Below the pieces are notes generated by a model. It worked only from the letters and a program-made list of their open reading frames with translations. It was not told where the DNA came from and made no database searches. The translations under genes and the position numbers were made by a program. Shown here piece by piece: positions 1 through 12,469 of a stretch of 64,000 nucleotides of DNA; positions within the stretch are counted from its first letter, which is position 1, and each line of letters begins with the position of its first letter. This stretch comes from Prochlorococcus sp. AG-412-J13 (GTDB lineage Bacteria; Cyanobacteriota; Cyanobacteriia; PCC-6307; Cyanobiaceae): positions 62,001 through 126,000 of the forward strand of contig QCLE01000003.1 of the NCBI GenBank assembly GCA_003214815.1, written 5' to 3'.

Positions 1-1125
1 GCATCTGTTCCTCTTGGTTTCTCTTTAGCTGCGATATGGTGGACACCCACTGGTTCCGTGCTAACCAAGACTATTTACTATGCCATAATTTCTATAGTCG
101 TAATGACTACTTATACAAGTATTAATCTTCCTTTTGCAGCTCTATCTACTGAAATTTCTGAAAAAACAGCAATAAGAACAAAACTAAACGCATCTAGATT
201 TACTGGCTCAATAATTGCAGGACTAACTGGTTTAATAATTGCTGGAGTTGTATTAGGTTCTGAAGGATCAGCAAATAATGAATATTTTTTAATGGGTAAA
301 ATAAGTGGATGTATTGCAGTAGCTGCAACATTAATTTCTTGTTGGGGCTTGGCTCCATTCGCAAAAAAAGCAAGAAGGCCTTCAGGAAAAGTCGAAGCTA
401 TAACACTTCAATTCAAAAGGATCTTCAGAAATAAAAAATTTCTAAAAGTTATTACGCTTTATATTCTTCTCTGGTGCGCCTTACAATTGATGCAAACAGT
501 AGCATTAATCTATGTAGAGGATGTACTGAATGTACCAACATATATTGCAAAGTGGATCCCGATACCTTTCCAAATTAGCGCTTTAGTGGGTTTACAAATA
601 TGGACCAAAGTATCAAATAAATTGAATAGGATTTCAGCTTTAAACTATGGAGCGATTATTTGGATTATTTCATGTACGTTAGCTTTATTTTTACCTTCAT
701 TATCAAAAATTTCAGGAGTTGGAGATAGTTTATTCATAAATGCCGGTAACATATTTCTGTTCATTCTTTTAATTTTCATAATCTGTCTTATTGGCATTGG
801 AGCTTCAACCGCTTTTCTTATCCCTTGGTCACTACTTCCTGATGCAATAGATGAAGATCCAGAGAAACCAGCAGGATTATATACTGCTTGGATGGTCCTT
901 ATTCAGAAGATTGGGATCGCGTTTAGTGTTCAATTATTAGGATTTTTGTTGTATTTATCTGGTTATCAATCATGCTTTGTTGATAAAGACAGTCTATATA
1001 TTATAGAACAATGCTTCTCAGCACAATTAACTATTAGATTATGTATTGGTTTTATACCCTCAATAATGGTAATAATTGGTCTTTTAATAATGAGAAAATG
1101 GGATCGAAAATTAATTACAAACTAA
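1..1125 (+). CDS. MFS/GPH-type sugar-cation symporter family transporter, 5' end outside window
   Basis: Frame +1 is open from base 1 (ASVPLGFSLAAIWWTPTGSVLT...); multi-TM protein; track start at 58 (GTG) is probably internal. Confidence 0.75.
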   Translation, partial: ASVPLGFSLAAIWWTPTGSVLTKTIYYAIISIVVMTTYTSINLPFAALSTEISEKTAIRTKLNASRFTGSIIAGLTGLIIAGVVLGSEGSANNEYFLMGKISGCIAVAATLISCWGLAPFAKKARRPSGKVEAITLQFKRIFRNKKFLKVITLYILLWCALQLMQTVALIYVEDVLNVPTYIAKWIPIPFQISALVGLQIWTKVSNKLNRISALNYGAIIWIISCTLALFLPSLSKISGVGDSLFINAGNIFLFILLIFIICLIGIGASTAFLIPWSLLPDAIDEDPEKPAGLYTAWMVLIQKIGIAFSVQLLGFLLYLSGYQSCFVDKDSLYIIEQCFSAQLTIRLCIGFIPSIMVIIGLLIMRKWDRKLITN

Positions 1126-1134
1126 TATAAAGAT

Positions 1135-1890
1135 ATGTATTACCCTAATTTTTTTAAAAGACTTCTAAGCAGCTTAATCATTGGTGGGCAAGCAATTAAT
1201 TTTATCTTTAGAGGTAAAATATCCAAAAATGATCTCTTTGACCAACTTATGGAGTCAGGTCCTGAAAGTTTGTTAATTGTACTAATTACAGGAATTGCCG
1301 CAGGTACAGTTTTTAATATTCAAGTTGCATCCCAACTTACCAGTATGGGGGTTTCAAGTGAAATTGGAGGTTTATTAGCAGTAGGCATGGCGAGAGAAAT
1401 GGCTCCTCTTCTAACTGCTACTTTAATGACTGGAAAGGTTGCCACAGCATATGCTGCTCAACTGGGTACTATGAAAGTTACGGAACAAATTGAAGCAATA
1501 ACCATGTTAAGGACCGAACCAGTTCAATATTTAGTGGTCCCAAGGTTACTATCTATGGTAATAATGTCTCCAATACAGTGTCTTTTGTTTTTATCTGTAG
1601 CTTTATGGAGTGGACAAATTTGGAGCACAATTTTTTATAAAGTTCCTCCAATAGTTTTTTGGACATCTGTAAGATCAGGTAATGTGAGTTTAACCAGTAC
1701 AGACTTAACTTCAATGTTAATAAAATCTGTAGTTTTCGGATTACTTATTTCAATCATTGCGTGTGGATATGGACTCACAACTAAAGGTGGTCCAAAAGAA
1801 GTTGGAACAAGTACAACAGGTGCAGTTGTAATGACTCTCGTTACTGTATCTTTAATGGATGTATTACTAACACAAATTTTATTTGGATGA
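1135..1890 (+). CDS. MlaE/YrbE-family ABC transporter permease (Ycf63-like)
   Basis: 251 aa with MlaE-type core GVSSEIGGLLAVGMAREMAPLLTATLMTGKVATAYAAQLGTMKVTEQIEA. Confidence 0.9.
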   Translation: MYYPNFFKRLLSSLIIGGQAINFIFRGKISKNDLFDQLMESGPESLLIVLITGIAAGTVFNIQVASQLTSMGVSSEIGGLLAVGMAREMAPLLTATLMTGKVATAYAAQLGTMKVTEQIEAITMLRTEPVQYLVVPRLLSMVIMSPIQCLLFLSVALWSGQIWSTIFYKVPPIVFWTSVRSGNVSLTSTDLTSMLIKSVVFGLLISIIACGYGLTTKGGPKEVGTSTTGAVVMTLVTVSLMDVLLTQILFG

Positions 1891-2299
1891 TTCTATGTTT
1901 AACACTAAATCAAAAAAAGAGGAACCAGTAATAATATCTCCATCATTTAAGTTGCCAATCATTCTAATAGTTTTAAGTTTTATGCTTTTGTTTTTGAATA
2001 TTGGTTCTTTGCCAACAATAGTTTTTGCTTCTTTTAGCTTTTTTTTATTACTTCAGTCATTTACCTTAAGAATAAAAATAACAAATGATGATTTTATCGT
2101 TTTACAATTAGGGAAAGAGATTAGAACTTTTCCATTCAAGAACTGGATATCATGGAAATTCTTTTTCCCTATAATCCCAGGTATTTTTTATTTTAGAGAA
2201 AAGTCCAGTCCTCATTTATTACCAATATTATTTAATCCAAAGCAATTAAAAGATGAGCTCATAAAAAAAGTTGACTCCCTGGAAATTAAAAATTCTTAA
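1883..2299 (+). CDS. DUF3119-type conserved cyanobacterial membrane protein
   Basis: 138 aa, two hydrophobic segments; overlaps upstream gene; family from memory. Confidence 0.7.
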   Translation: MDDSMFNTKSKKEEPVIISPSFKLPIILIVLSFMLLFLNIGSLPTIVFASFSFFLLLQSFTLRIKITNDDFIVLQLGKEIRTFPFKNWISWKFFFPIIPGIFYFREKSSPHLLPILFNPKQLKDELIKKVDSLEIKNS

Positions 2300-2334
2300 A
2301 ATTCAGACTTTGCCTATTCATCAAAATTATTTAA

Positions 2335-3345
2335 ATGACCAATACAGAAATTTCCAACAATAATCCTGAAAAGGAATTAATAATAGATAAGTCAATTTCA
2401 GATGATAAAACCAAACAAATTAGTAAGAAAAATACAACACAAAATAAAAAAATTACACCAAAAAACGACAAATCAAATAAATCTTTTGATGAAATTTCTA
2501 ATGAAATTTTTAGAGATCTCGTTACAAAGAAAAACTCTTTAGTTAAAGAAATAAAAGAGTTAAAAACAAAAAAAAATGAAATAGAAAAAGATATTGAGTC
2601 AAATTTTAAAGGTCAGTCAGATAATATCGCTAAGAGAGTCAAAGGCTTTCAAGAGTACTTAACTGGGGCTTTGCAGAATCTTTCACAAAATGTAGAGAAA
2701 CTGGAATTAGTTTCTCAACCAATAATAGTAAAACCATCACCCCTCGATGAAAAAAAACAAGAGAATGGAATCAATAATGTAGTTAATGTTCCTGCCCTCT
2801 CTGAAACATTTAAACCAGATGAAAAGATTATAAAAAGTTGCTTTTCAACTTTCACAGAACAACCTGATTTTTATGCTGAACCTTGGAAATTAAGACGTAG
2901 TCTTGGTACATCAGATATAGAAATTATGGATGATTGGTTCTTTAACATGGGAGGAAGAGGTTCGCTTGAAAGTAGGGGATCTCGACAAAAAAATGCCTTA
3001 TTATCAGCGGGTTTAATTTCTATTCTTGGCGAATTATATGGAGATCAGTTTCAGACTCTTATTTTAGCTTCGCAACCTGAACGATTAGGTGAATGGAGAA
3101 GAATTCTTCAAGATTCACTTGGTCTCACAAGGGATGACTTTGGACCAAATAGTGGGATTGTTCTTTTTGAAAGGCCTGAAGGTGTCATCGAAAGAGCTGA
3201 TAGATTAGAAGCCAATGAAGAATTACCATTTATTATTATTGACGCAGCAGAAACATCTGTTGAAATTCCAATACTTCAATTTCCATTATGGGTTGCATTT
3301 GCTGGTTCAGATAATGAAATTTATGATGATCTTGAACTAAACTGA
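2335..3345 (+). CDS. DUF3086-type conserved cyanobacterial protein
   Basis: 336 aa; coiled-coil N-terminus, conserved C-terminal block [31 protein letters not shown]. Confidence 0.7.
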   Translation: MTNTEISNNNPEKELIIDKSISDDKTKQISKKNTTQNKKITPKNDKSNKSFDEISNEIFRDLVTKKNSLVKEIKELKTKKNEIEKDIESNFKGQSDNIAKRVKGFQEYLTGALQNLSQNVEKLELVSQPIIVKPSPLDEKKQENGINNVVNVPALSETFKPDEKIIKSCFSTFTEQPDFYAEPWKLRRSLGTSDIEIMDDWFFNMGGRGSLESRGSRQKNALLSAGLISILGELYGDQFQTLILASQPERLGEWRRILQDSLGLTRDDFGPNSGIVLFERPEGVIERADRLEANEELPFIIIDAAETSVEIPILQFPLWVAFAGSDNEIYDDLELN

Positions 3346-3350
3346 TCTTT

Positions 3351-3941
3351 ATGAATATTTTAATAGTCTTTGTAAGTTATCTTTTAGGATCTCTTCCTAC
3401 AGGTTTTTTAATTGGGAAATATCTCAAAAATATAGATCTAAGAACTATAGGTTCCGGATCTACAGGTGCCACAAATGTTTTAAGAAATGTAGGTAAATGG
3501 CCTGCACTTTTTGTTTTTTTTATTGACGTAGGGAAGGGTCTTATTGCAGTAAAAGTTACTCAAAATTACACAGATCAAGGATTAATAGAAGTAGTAGCAG
3601 GAATATCCGCTATTGCAGGACATATATGGCCAATATGGCTTAGAGGCAAAGGAGGGAAAGCTGTTGCGACTGGATTAGGTATGTTTCTGGCTCTTTCTTG
3701 GAAAGTTGGACTAGCATCTCTCGGAATCTTTTTAATAGTATTAGCAAAAACTAAATTTGTTTCTTTATCCAGTATTTCAGCTGCAATCTTACTTCCTTTA
3801 TTTATGTTTTTTTACCTCGGCAGTTTTATGCACTCATACTTTTTTATAAGTTTAATTGTGGCATTATTAGTAATCTGGAAACATAGAACAAACATAACAA
3901 GATTGTTCAAGGGAGAAGAATCCAAAATTAACCAGAATTAA
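3351..3941 (+). CDS. plsY: glycerol-3-phosphate acyltransferase PlsY
   Basis: [49 protein letters not shown]. Confidence 0.92.
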   Translation: MNILIVFVSYLLGSLPTGFLIGKYLKNIDLRTIGSGSTGATNVLRNVGKWPALFVFFIDVGKGLIAVKVTQNYTDQGLIEVVAGISAIAGHIWPIWLRGKGGKAVATGLGMFLALSWKVGLASLGIFLIVLAKTKFVSLSSISAAILLPLFMFFYLGSFMHSYFFISLIVALLVIWKHRTNITRLFKGEESKINQN

Positions 3942-4656
3942 TAGATTTAAATATTTCAATTAGAGCTTTATTAGGATCTATAGCTTTTGATATTGATCTA
4001 CCAATGACTAATTTAGAAGCGCCATTATATATAGCTTCATGGGGAGTCATGATTCTATTTTGATCATCTTTATTTTCAATTTTTAACCTGATACCTGGTG
4101 TAATCAGTTCAAAATTATCCTTATAAATAGATCTCAACATTTTTACCTCCCAAGGTGAACAGACACATCCATCTAATCCAGCATCAAAAGACAACTTTGC
4201 AAGTCTCAATACATTTTCTTCAATTGAATTATTTCTATCAAGGTCAGTTTGAAAATCTTTAAGAGAAAAGCTTGTTAAAACAGTTATTCCTAAAACAAAT
4301 GGAGGTTTTACACTGACTGAGGAGGCTCCCTCTAAAGATGCTTTTTTCGAATCCTTAAGAGCTTTTAGACCTGCTGAAGCATGAATAGAAATAATATCAA
4401 CCCCTAATTTTGAAATTTGGAAACATGCTGCACTCATGGTATTTGGAATATCATGAAATTTTAAGTCTAAAAAAATTTTTTTATTTAAACTTTTTAAAAT
4501 CTCAATAACTCTTGGACCTTCTCTAACAAAAAGCTCTAAACCAACTTTCACCCACTTAATATTAGGACATTTTTCTAGAAGTAATTTTGCTTGACTTACA
4601 TCTAGTCCATCAATTGCCAATATTATTTTATCTTCTGAATTAATTCTTTTATTCAT
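3928..4656 (-). CDS. pyrF: orotidine 5'-phosphate decarboxylase
   Basis: [13 protein letters not shown] and TPGIRL motifs. Confidence 0.95.
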   Translation of the reverse strand: MNKRINSEDKIILAIDGLDVSQAKLLLEKCPNIKWVKVGLELFVREGPRVIEILKSLNKKIFLDLKFHDIPNTMSAACFQISKLGVDIISIHASAGLKALKDSKKASLEGASSVSVKPPFVLGITVLTSFSLKDFQTDLDRNNSIEENVLRLAKLSFDAGLDGCVCSPWEVKMLRSIYKDNFELITPGIRLKIENKDDQNRIMTPHEAIYNGASKLVIGRSISKAIDPNKALIEIFKSINSG

Positions 4657-4662
4657 TAATTT

Positions 4663-5901
4663 TTAGTTTTTAAACCTCTTAATTATTTTTTTTCCAATTT
4701 GCAAAATTTTCCCTTCTAATTCATTTTTTGAATCAAAAACTAAATCAGGGTTTATTACTTTCTGACTATCAATTTTCACGCCCCCACCTTTAATAGATCT
4801 TTTGGATTCGCTGCTTGATTTGAAAAGTTTTAGAGCACTTAGCAAGTAAAAAAACTTAACTGGAAAAATTATTTCTTTTAATGAAATCTCTGGAATTTCT
4901 CCAACTTTTTCTTTGTGCCCGAGAAATAATTTTTCGCAGTTTGATTGCGCTTTTAATGCTTCTTCAGCCCCGTGGAATAAAGTAGTAACTTCTAAAGCCA
5001 TTCTTCTCTGTAATTCACGAGGATTTTCATTATTAAGAATACTTAAATCTAATTCAGTAAGTAATTCAAAATAGGTAGGTATTATATTATCAGGTACTTT
5101 TTCTAATTTTGAATACATTGAAAGAGGATCATCAGTCAAACCGACGGTGTTAAATTCAGATTTACTCATCTTTTTAATTCCATCTAAACCTGTCAAAATT
5201 GGCAACAGAACACCAAATTGAGGTTCTTGTTTGAAATGCCTTTGAAGATCTCTTCCTATTGCAATATTAAATTTCTGATCTGTACCTCCAAGCTCAATAT
5301 CTGATTGAACAACCACCGAATCATAACCTTGTAATAGTGGATATAAGAATTCATGCAAAGCAATTGGAACTTGTGAAGTGTACCTTTTATTAAATTCCTC
5401 CTTAGCTAGCATTTGACTAACTGTCGCACTCCCCATTAATTCAATTATCGAATTAAGATCTAATCCTTTTAACCATTCACTGTTATATCTAATTTCTATT
5501 CTATCTTTTGAATCAAAATCTAAAATAGATGCATTAGCTGATTTACCCATTCCTAGTTGGGTTAAGTATGTTTTTGCATTTTCGTTAACTTGTTTTTCCG
5601 ATAACTGAACTCTTGTTTTGTTTTTTCCCGTTGGGTCACCAATTTGAGCAGTAAAATCTCCAATAATTAAAACTGCAACATGTCCATTATCTTGGAATGC
5701 CCTAAGTTTTTTGAACAATATGCTGTGCCCAAGATGAATATCTGTTCCAGTTGGATCGATTCCGAGTTTAACCCTTAATTTTTTATTATTTTTTTTCGCA
5801 TGATCAATTATCTCCGAAAAAGTTTGATCTGTTTCCTTAATTGGAAAATATTCTTCTATTCCTCTTGATAGCCATGATGGCAATATTAAATTATCTGACA
5901 T
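4663..5901 (-). CDS. tyrS: tyrosyl-tRNA synthetase
   Basis: [21 protein letters not shown] motif, C-terminal S4-like region. Confidence 0.95.
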   Translation of the reverse strand: MSDNLILPSWLSRGIEEYFPIKETDQTFSEIIDHAKKNNKKLRVKLGIDPTGTDIHLGHSILFKKLRAFQDNGHVAVLIIGDFTAQIGDPTGKNKTRVQLSEKQVNENAKTYLTQLGMGKSANASILDFDSKDRIEIRYNSEWLKGLDLNSIIELMGSATVSQMLAKEEFNKRYTSQVPIALHEFLYPLLQGYDSVVVQSDIELGGTDQKFNIAIGRDLQRHFKQEPQFGVLLPILTGLDGIKKMSKSEFNTVGLTDDPLSMYSKLEKVPDNIIPTYFELLTELDLSILNNENPRELQRRMALEVTTLFHGAEEALKAQSNCEKLFLGHKEKVGEIPEISLKEIIFPVKFFYLLSALKLFKSSSESKRSIKGGGVKIDSQKVINPDLVFDSKNELEGKILQIGKKIIKRFKN

Positions 5902-5920
5902 GAAGCTTTAACCGTTAAAT

Positions 5921-6244
5921 TTAAGAAGTTTTATCAAGTTCATTCTTCATTCTTATTAAGGTTTTATTCATCTGATCGAACATTTGATCAGGAGTAATTC
6001 CAAATTGACTTAACTGTGTCTTTAATTGTTCTACCGTCATTTTGGCTTGAAAATCTTCAGACAATTCAAATCTCTTCATAAAAACCTTATAACGATCCAT
6101 AAGAGATTCCATTTTTTTTATAAACATTTTTTTCCCTTCTCTGTCAAATTTTCCATAATCAGAGCCAAGTTTCATGAGTTCTTGGTAATCTGTAAAAAGC
6201 TTTTTAGCTTCTTCTTGAACGATGTCTGACTCAAAGAATCCCAT
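5921..6244 (-). CDS. DUF1825-type cyanobacterial protein
   Basis: 107 aa MGFFESDIVQEEAKKLFTDYQELMKLGSDYGKFDREGKK. Confidence 0.85.
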   Translation of the reverse strand: MGFFESDIVQEEAKKLFTDYQELMKLGSDYGKFDREGKKMFIKKMESLMDRYKVFMKRFELSEDFQAKMTVEQLKTQLSQFGITPDQMFDQMNKTLIRMKNELDKTS

Positions 6245-6394
6245 TTCTATTTTTTACTTCGCAAGATTAAGGCTCAATTACAAGATAACAAGAATCTTTT
6301 AAATTGATTAGAACATTAATAAATTTTAGTTTATAAATAATTCTTTGATTTATATTTTTTCAGAATTAAATTGAGTAGACATGTTTCATAAATA

Positions 6395-7006
6395 TTGGAA
6401 AAATTCAACGTAAAAAATATTTCAAATCAAAATAGACAATTTGAATTATTTGGTTCAAATGTAAATATATCAATTAATTTTCAACACTCAAATCATCTAA
6501 AAATCAAAGGCGAAATCCTAACTGAATGGAGAAATAGAATCCATAATCATCAATTTAAAATTTCAAAAGATGCTCACAATAAAAGTTTGCACCAAACAAG
6601 TCTTCCTATAAATACAATTTCCAATGAAAGAAAAATTGATCCGTTTTCCCTGCAGCCATTATCATTGAACTTTTGGAGAACCAAGCAATATATACATAAT
6701 GGTCCAGCAATATATTTTGTAATTGACTCGATGGAGAGTTCTAAAATAATCCTTTATATAGGAGAAACAAACCTAGCAAATAAAAGATGGAAGGGAGAAC
6801 ATGACTGTAAAAATTACCTCATGAACTATAAAGAAGCCCTAGCCCATAACAAGCTCTCAAGTCACCAAGATATTCGTTTCTTCTTAGATGTACCTAAAGA
6901 AGTAAAATTAAGACGTAAATTAGAACAACAACTGATATATTTATGGTTACCCCCTTTTAATAAAGAAACCCGAGATAGGTGGGCAACTACTTTCACAAAC
7001 AACTAA
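6395..7006 (+). CDS. GIY-YIG nuclease-fold conserved cyanobacterial protein
   Basis: PAIYFVIDS...ILYIGETNLANKRW resembles a GIY-YIG core; no other domain recognised. Confidence 0.65.
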   Translation: MEKFNVKNISNQNRQFELFGSNVNISINFQHSNHLKIKGEILTEWRNRIHNHQFKISKDAHNKSLHQTSLPINTISNERKIDPFSLQPLSLNFWRTKQYIHNGPAIYFVIDSMESSKIILYIGETNLANKRWKGEHDCKNYLMNYKEALAHNKLSSHQDIRFFLDVPKEVKLRRKLEQQLIYLWLPPFNKETRDRWATTFTNN

Positions 7007-7030
7007 AAGTTAATTAAATCCATTTTACAA

Positions 7031-8503
7031 ATGCAATTTTCCACATTCCAAAAAAATCTAGATAACTGGCAAGGTGCTTCATTAATTTTTGGAGTTTTAG
7101 AGGAAGAAATTGCAAACCAACTTGAAAACATAAATTTTGTTGTTAACCCAAAATTATTACTAAAAAAAGTTATTCAAAAAAAATTCAAAGGAGAAAAAGG
7201 AAAAACTCTAAGCTTTGAATTTTTAGATCAAAAATTAGAAACGTTAATCATAGTTGGTCTAGGTAAATCGAAAGACTTAAAAAAAAGTGATGTAGAAAAC
7301 TCCATAGGAAATCTAATTAGGAAAAATGTTAATAAAAATGAAAAAATCAGCATCTTGCTACCTTGGGAATTAATAAATGCAAAACTAGAAATAAATCAAT
7401 TAGCTGAGTCAGCCAGATTATCTGCTTATAAGGACAATAGATTCAATAAGAAAAAAGATGAAGAGAAAGTTCTTAAAGAAATAGAGTTTTTGAATTTAAA
7501 GAAATTTGAGAATATTAGCTTTGAAGAGACAGAAAAAATATGTGAAGGCGTAGAACTAGCCAGAAGACTTGTAGCCGCCCCTCCAAATAGTCTGACGCCA
7601 AAGGAAATGTCTTTGCAAGCTTCTCAAATAGCTAAAGAACATGGTTTGGAATTAAAAATTTTAGAGGCAAAAGATTGTGAAGATTTAGGAATGGGTGCAT
7701 ATTTAGCTGTAGCAAAAGGTTCTGATTTAGATCCTAAATTTATACATCTTACTTTGAAATCAGAGGGGCCTATGAAAGAAAAGATTGCTTTTGTTGGAAA
7801 GGGTTTAACCTTTGATTCTGGAGGATACAACCTGAAAGTAGGAGCCTCTCAAATTGAAATGATGAAATATGATATGGGTGGAAGCGCTGCAGTTTTAGGA
7901 GCAGCAAAAGCACTTGGAGCAATAAAACCAAAGGGACTAGAAATACATTTTATTGTGGCAGCTTGCGAAAACATGATAAATGGATCTGCAGTACATCCTG
8001 GAGATGTAGTTAAGGCATGTAATGGTAAGACAATTGAAATAAATAACACTGATGCAGAGGGTAGACTCACATTAGCTGATGCTTTAACTTACGCATCCAA
8101 TTTAAAACCGGACTCAATAATAGATCTCGCCACTTTAACAGGAGCTATTGTTGTTGCATTAGGGAATGATGTAGCTGGATTCTGGAGCAATAATGATAAT
8201 CTAGCAAATGATCTAAAAGCTGCATCAGCCCAGGCTGGAGAAGAATTATGGCAAATGCCTTTACAAAAATCCTATAAAGAAGGGTTAAAGTCTCATATCG
8301 CTGATATGAAAAATACAGGTCCTAGAGCAGGTGGGTCAATAACCGCAGCTTTGTTTTTAGAGGAATTCTTTGATAAAGAGATTAAATGGGCTCATATTGA
8401 TATTGCTGGGACTTGTTGGACTGATAAGAATAAGGGGATTAATCCATCAGGTGCAACCGGTTTTGGAGTTAAAACTCTTGTTCAATGGATTAAAAATAAA
8501 TAA
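7031..8503 (+). CDS. pepA: leucyl aminopeptidase (M17)
   Basis: [27 protein letters not shown]. Confidence 0.95.
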   Translation: MQFSTFQKNLDNWQGASLIFGVLEEEIANQLENINFVVNPKLLLKKVIQKKFKGEKGKTLSFEFLDQKLETLIIVGLGKSKDLKKSDVENSIGNLIRKNVNKNEKISILLPWELINAKLEINQLAESARLSAYKDNRFNKKKDEEKVLKEIEFLNLKKFENISFEETEKICEGVELARRLVAAPPNSLTPKEMSLQASQIAKEHGLELKILEAKDCEDLGMGAYLAVAKGSDLDPKFIHLTLKSEGPMKEKIAFVGKGLTFDSGGYNLKVGASQIEMMKYDMGGSAAVLGAAKALGAIKPKGLEIHFIVAACENMINGSAVHPGDVVKACNGKTIEINNTDAEGRLTLADALTYASNLKPDSIIDLATLTGAIVVALGNDVAGFWSNNDNLANDLKAASAQAGEELWQMPLQKSYKEGLKSHIADMKNTGPRAGGSITAALFLEEFFDKEIKWAHIDIAGTCWTDKNKGINPSGATGFGVKTLVQWIKNK

Positions 8504-8515
8504 CTATATTTCAAA

Positions 8516-9118
8516 TCATTCAATCCAAAGATTTGTTGATCTAGCGTTATCGCCCCATAATTTATCCAACCTCTGATCCCTCCCACATGAGTATCTGTAA
8601 AACTTATATTTTAGTTCATTTCTCTCAGCAAAATCCTGATGATATTCTTCAGCTAACCAAAATTGACCTTTTGATTTTAGTTCTACAGATATTTTTTCTA
8701 ATGGCACTCGCAACTCATTAGAGGCCGAAACAATTGCATTTTTTGAATCACTTTCCTGAGTTTCATCTTTGAAAAAGATCACTGGCCTATAAGAATCTCC
8801 ACGATCACAAAATTGACCCTTGGCATCCAAAGGATCAATATTTCTTAAATATAGCCTAAGTATCTCGGGTAAAGTTACCAATTGGGAATCATAGTCCACC
8901 AAAACTACTTCCTGATGTCCTTTATGATTTTCGTAGGTAGGATTTTTTAAATCCCCTCCTGAATAGCCACTTTGTACAAAATTTATCCCCTTTAATGACT
9001 CTAAATCATGTTCTAAGCACCAAAAACAACCTCCTGCAAGGATCAATTCCTCTGCAAAAGCGTTTACAGGGTTAATAAATATTGAAAGAGTAATTATTAG
9101 AGGTAAAAAATATTTCAT
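8516..9118 (-). CDS. msrA: peptide methionine sulfoxide reductase MsrA
   Basis: LAGGCFWCLEHDLESLKGI, EEYHQDFAERN; N-terminal signal-like segment. Confidence 0.93.
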   Translation of the reverse strand: MKYFLPLIITLSIFINPVNAFAEELILAGGCFWCLEHDLESLKGINFVQSGYSGGDLKNPTYENHKGHQEVVLVDYDSQLVTLPEILRLYLRNIDPLDAKGQFCDRGDSYRPVIFFKDETQESDSKNAIVSASNELRVPLEKISVELKSKGQFWLAEEYHQDFAERNELKYKFYRYSCGRDQRLDKLWGDNARSTNLWIE

Positions 9119-9134
9119 TTTTTTATTATAAAGT

Positions 9135-10316
9135 TCAAATAATAAAATTAATAATCTCTTTAGCAGCTCTTTGGACTACTCCCTCTTCTCCTAATTCTTT
9201 TTTTAAAAAAGCATAACCTTTTTTTATTTTTAATTTTTCTGACTTCCCCTCAAGAATCCTACAAGATTTATAGAAGATTTTCTTTTCATCAAACTCTTTC
9301 TGTACAAACTCAGGGATTATTAATTTATTAACCAACAAATTTACCGGGGAAATAAATCTTACTTTGAAATTGAGAATTTTTGTAGCAATAAAAGCAGTTA
9401 CCCTACTTACTTTATAACCAACAATCTGCGGGATTCCATATAAAGCTAATTCCATATTAACTGTCCCGGATTTACAAAAAGCAATTTTAGTGAGCGAATA
9501 AATATAAGGCTTTAATTTTGCACTATCTTTTTGAGAAATCACAATTCCTTTAACATGATATTTTCTAAAGGCTTTTTTGAATATCTCATCAAAAGCACTC
9601 CTACAGGAGGGAATAAAGACAACCAAACTTGGATATTTTTGTTGTAATTTTTTAGCCGCTCTCATAAAAGTAGGTAATATATATCGTAATTCTTGAGGTC
9701 TTGATGCGGGCATCAACAGTAGGATATTTTGATTAGAGCGAAGATTCAGAATAGTTCTGGCATCTTTCTTTAGAGGAAGTTTTTTTGTTAAATCAATCAT
9801 TGGATGTCCAACCCACAAAACATTTCCGCCCCTTTTTTTATAGAATTCTGCTTCTTTCTTGAAAATCGCAAAAATTTTATCAGAAAATTTTATTAGATTT
9901 GTTGTACTATTATTGCCAATCCTCCAAGCCCACTCTTGAGGAGCAATATAGTAAAAAATTGGAATATTAGTCTTCGATCTTTTTAATTTAGTTCCAATTT
10001 TTATATTGGGACCCATATAGTCAATCAAAATTAAGCAATCTGGAGGATATTTTTTTAGTAATTTATAGAACCTTTTTTGAATTCTTATTATTGGAAGAAT
10101 AAGAGGTAAAGCCTCCCAAATCCCTATTGCACTAATAGATGTAGTATCTTGAAGAATTTTTACACCTTCTTTCTTCATCCTTTCCCCACCTAATCCGCAA
10201 ATTTCTAAATCTATGGATTTTTTTTTAGCTTCCTCGAATAATGCTTTTGATAACAAACTTCCGTGCAAATCACCAGAGACTTCTCCAGTACTTATAAATA
10301 TCTTTTTATTCATCAA
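9135..10316 (-). CDS. lpxB: lipid-A-disaccharide synthase
   Basis: STGEVSGDLHGSLL, ILIDYMGPNIKI, LLMPASRPQELRYILP. Confidence 0.95.
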   Translation of the reverse strand: MMNKKIFISTGEVSGDLHGSLLSKALFEEAKKKSIDLEICGLGGERMKKEGVKILQDTTSISAIGIWEALPLILPIIRIQKRFYKLLKKYPPDCLILIDYMGPNIKIGTKLKRSKTNIPIFYYIAPQEWAWRIGNNSTTNLIKFSDKIFAIFKKEAEFYKKRGGNVLWVGHPMIDLTKKLPLKKDARTILNLRSNQNILLLMPASRPQELRYILPTFMRAAKKLQQKYPSLVVFIPSCRSAFDEIFKKAFRKYHVKGIVISQKDSAKLKPYIYSLTKIAFCKSGTVNMELALYGIPQIVGYKVSRVTAFIATKILNFKVRFISPVNLLVNKLIIPEFVQKEFDEKKIFYKSCRILEGKSEKLKIKKGYAFLKKELGEEGVVQRAAKEIINFII

Positions 10317-11164
10317 TTCACTACTGGCATTGGTCCTCGTCTTTCTTTAGATATTGATTCTTTTAAAAAATTACATAATTTTGAAGATGAAAGATCTAAT
10401 TCTCCTTTCATTGTTTTTTCTAATGAATTTGAAATAGCATCGCTAGATTTAAAAAGAAGATTCCAAGTACTTTGAAGTAATTTAAAATCAAAATCTTTGT
10501 TTTCCATCAAACCACTTCTTTTAATTCCGATTCTATTTAAACCCCTCAATCTTCCAGGATGACCTTCAGCTAAACAAAAAGGAGGTACATCTCGGTCTAC
10601 TCTAGTCATTCCTCCGATCATCGCTAAATATCCAATATGTACGAATTGATGAATACCTAAACAGCCGCCAATAATAGCTTTGTCTTCAATCTTTACATGG
10701 CCAGCAACTTGGACACTATTTGATAAAACTATCATATTGCCAAGTTCACAATTATGACCTAGGTGGGTATAAGCCATTAACAAATTATTATTTCCAATAA
10801 TAGTTTTTTCTCCTTCATCAGTTGCCTTATTAATAGTTACGCATTCTCTAAAAGTATTATTATCACCAATAATTACTTCAGTATTAGCACCTTTATATTT
10901 TAGATCCTGGGGATCTAGGCCTATAAAAACATTTGGAAAAACTTTATTACTTATACCAATTTTAGTTCTTCCCGTAATAACCGCATTCGGACCTATTTCA
11001 GTTCCTTGCCCGATAGTTACATTAGGACCAATAATTGCTCCTTGAGAGATAATGACTCCGTCATGTAATTCAGCACTTGGATCAACAAAAGCATTTGGGT
11101 GAACTTTTACACCACTTAATCTTGAGTTTAATTCATTATTTTTATTTACCATATCACTAATCAA
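10313..11164 (-). CDS. lpxA: acyl-ACP-UDP-N-acetylglucosamine O-acyltransferase
   Basis: Hexapeptide-repeat protein; [38 protein letters not shown]. Confidence 0.95.
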   Translation of the reverse strand: MISDMVNKNNELNSRLSGVKVHPNAFVDPSAELHDGVIISQGAIIGPNVTIGQGTEIGPNAVITGRTKIGISNKVFPNVFIGLDPQDLKYKGANTEVIIGDNNTFRECVTINKATDEGEKTIIGNNNLLMAYTHLGHNCELGNMIVLSNSVQVAGHVKIEDKAIIGGCLGIHQFVHIGYLAMIGGMTRVDRDVPPFCLAEGHPGRLRGLNRIGIKRSGLMENKDFDFKLLQSTWNLLFKSSDAISNSLEKTMKGELDLSSSKLCNFLKESISKERRGPMPVVN

Positions 11165-11615
11165 CTAATGAGAACATTAATTCTCCAGCACAAACCAACT
11201 TCCCATCAACGTGTGCCTCACCTTTAACCTTGCCAAATCTTTGTCTTTTAATACTTAATAACTCGCAAGAAATTATCAATTGATCTCCTGGTACAACCGG
11301 TTTTCTGAATTTAACATTATTGATTCCAGCGAAGACGAAAAGTCCTTTAGGAAGATCAGGCATTTGCGTTACAATTATTCCACCAACTTGAGCCATTGAT
11401 TCAACAATAAGAACCCCTGGCATCAAGGGTCTCTCAGGAAAGTGTCCCTGAAATTGAGGCTCATTTATAGTTACATTTTTTACTGCAACAGCTCTCTCCC
11501 CAGGAATATGCTCTATGACTTTGTCTACAAGTGCAAAAGGATATCTGTGAGGTAATAAACCTAGTATGTGCTCAGAGGAAAGTTGATTGTTTTCACTGGA
11601 TAATTTCTTTTCCAA
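11157..11615 (-). CDS. fabZ: (3R)-hydroxyacyl-ACP dehydratase
   Basis: [35 protein letters not shown]. Confidence 0.96.
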   Translation of the reverse strand: MEKKLSSENNQLSSEHILGLLPHRYPFALVDKVIEHIPGERAVAVKNVTINEPQFQGHFPERPLMPGVLIVESMAQVGGIIVTQMPDLPKGLFVFAGINNVKFRKPVVPGDQLIISCELLSIKRQRFGKVKGEAHVDGKLVCAGELMFSLVD

Positions 11616-11632
11616 GACAATAAAAGATAAAG

Positions 11633-12469
11633 TTAATTTTTTAGCGATGAGGCCAATAAAGCATTTAAAGAATGTGATCCTTTATAAACTAAAATTTGAG
11701 CCTTAGGTAACCCTACCAAAGCCAAGTCCCCAATTAGGTCTAAAATTTTATGTCTTATTGGTTCATTATCAAATCTTAATGGTGGATTAACCCATTTATC
11801 ACCATCACAAACAAGGGCATTTTCTAAACTTCCTCCTTTTATTAATCCAAGTTCACTTAACTCTTGAAATTGATCTTTAAAACCAAATGTTCTGGCGGGA
11901 GCAATCATTTCAACAAAACTTTTTGGATTCAAATCAATCACAAAAGTTTGATTTCCAATTGCTTTATAGGAAAAACTTATGGTGGATATAATTGTAGTTT
12001 TTTCAGAGGGAGTTGCCGCTATAACTGAGCCTTCTTTATTTAAAATTATTGATTTATTAATTTCTCGAAAAAAATTATCTGGTTTTGGTGCCTTTTTTAT
12101 CCCTACTTCTTCAAAAGCTTTAACCCACTGAGTTGCAGATCCATCCAAAAGTGGAATCTCTTTCCCCTCAACCTCAATATGAATATAACTTAACCCGCAC
12201 CCAGCCATTGAGGATAATAAATGCTCAATAGTATATAGATTTCTCCCTCCCAATTTAACTGCCGTACAAAGCATGGTACTTCCAATTAAATCTTGTGTAA
12301 GCTTAAAAATCTCGTTAGGTTTATCCTTGAAAGAAACATAATATCCTTCTTTTTCATAAGGAGAAATTATTACTTTTGTTTTTTCTCCACTATGAAGACC
12401 TATACCTTCTCTGGAGATAACACCAGCCAAGGTGTAGCAGAAATCATAATTAGCAGGCCAAGAAAACAC
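11633..12469 (-). CDS. lpxC: UDP-3-O-acyl-N-acetylglucosamine deacetylase
   Basis: [34 protein letters not shown]. Confidence 0.95.
   Translation of the reverse strand: MFSWPANYDFCYTLAGVISREGIGLHSGEKTKVIISPYEKEGYYVSFKDKPNEIFKLTQDLIGSTMLCTAVKLGGRNLYTIEHLLSSMAGCGLSYIHIEVEGKEIPLLDGSATQWVKAFEEVGIKKAPKPDNFFREINKSIILNKEGSVIAATPSEKTTIISTISFSYKAIGNQTFVIDLNPKSFVEMIAPARTFGFKDQFQELSELGLIKGGSLENALVCDGDKWVNPPLRFDNEPIRHKILDLIGDLALVGLPKAQILVYKGSHSLNALLASSLKN

Noticed and set aside
7624-8070. Minus ORFs opposite pepA (7624..7830, 7849..8070)
   Set aside because: Fully inside a clear pepA coding sequence; low-complexity translations without recognisable domains
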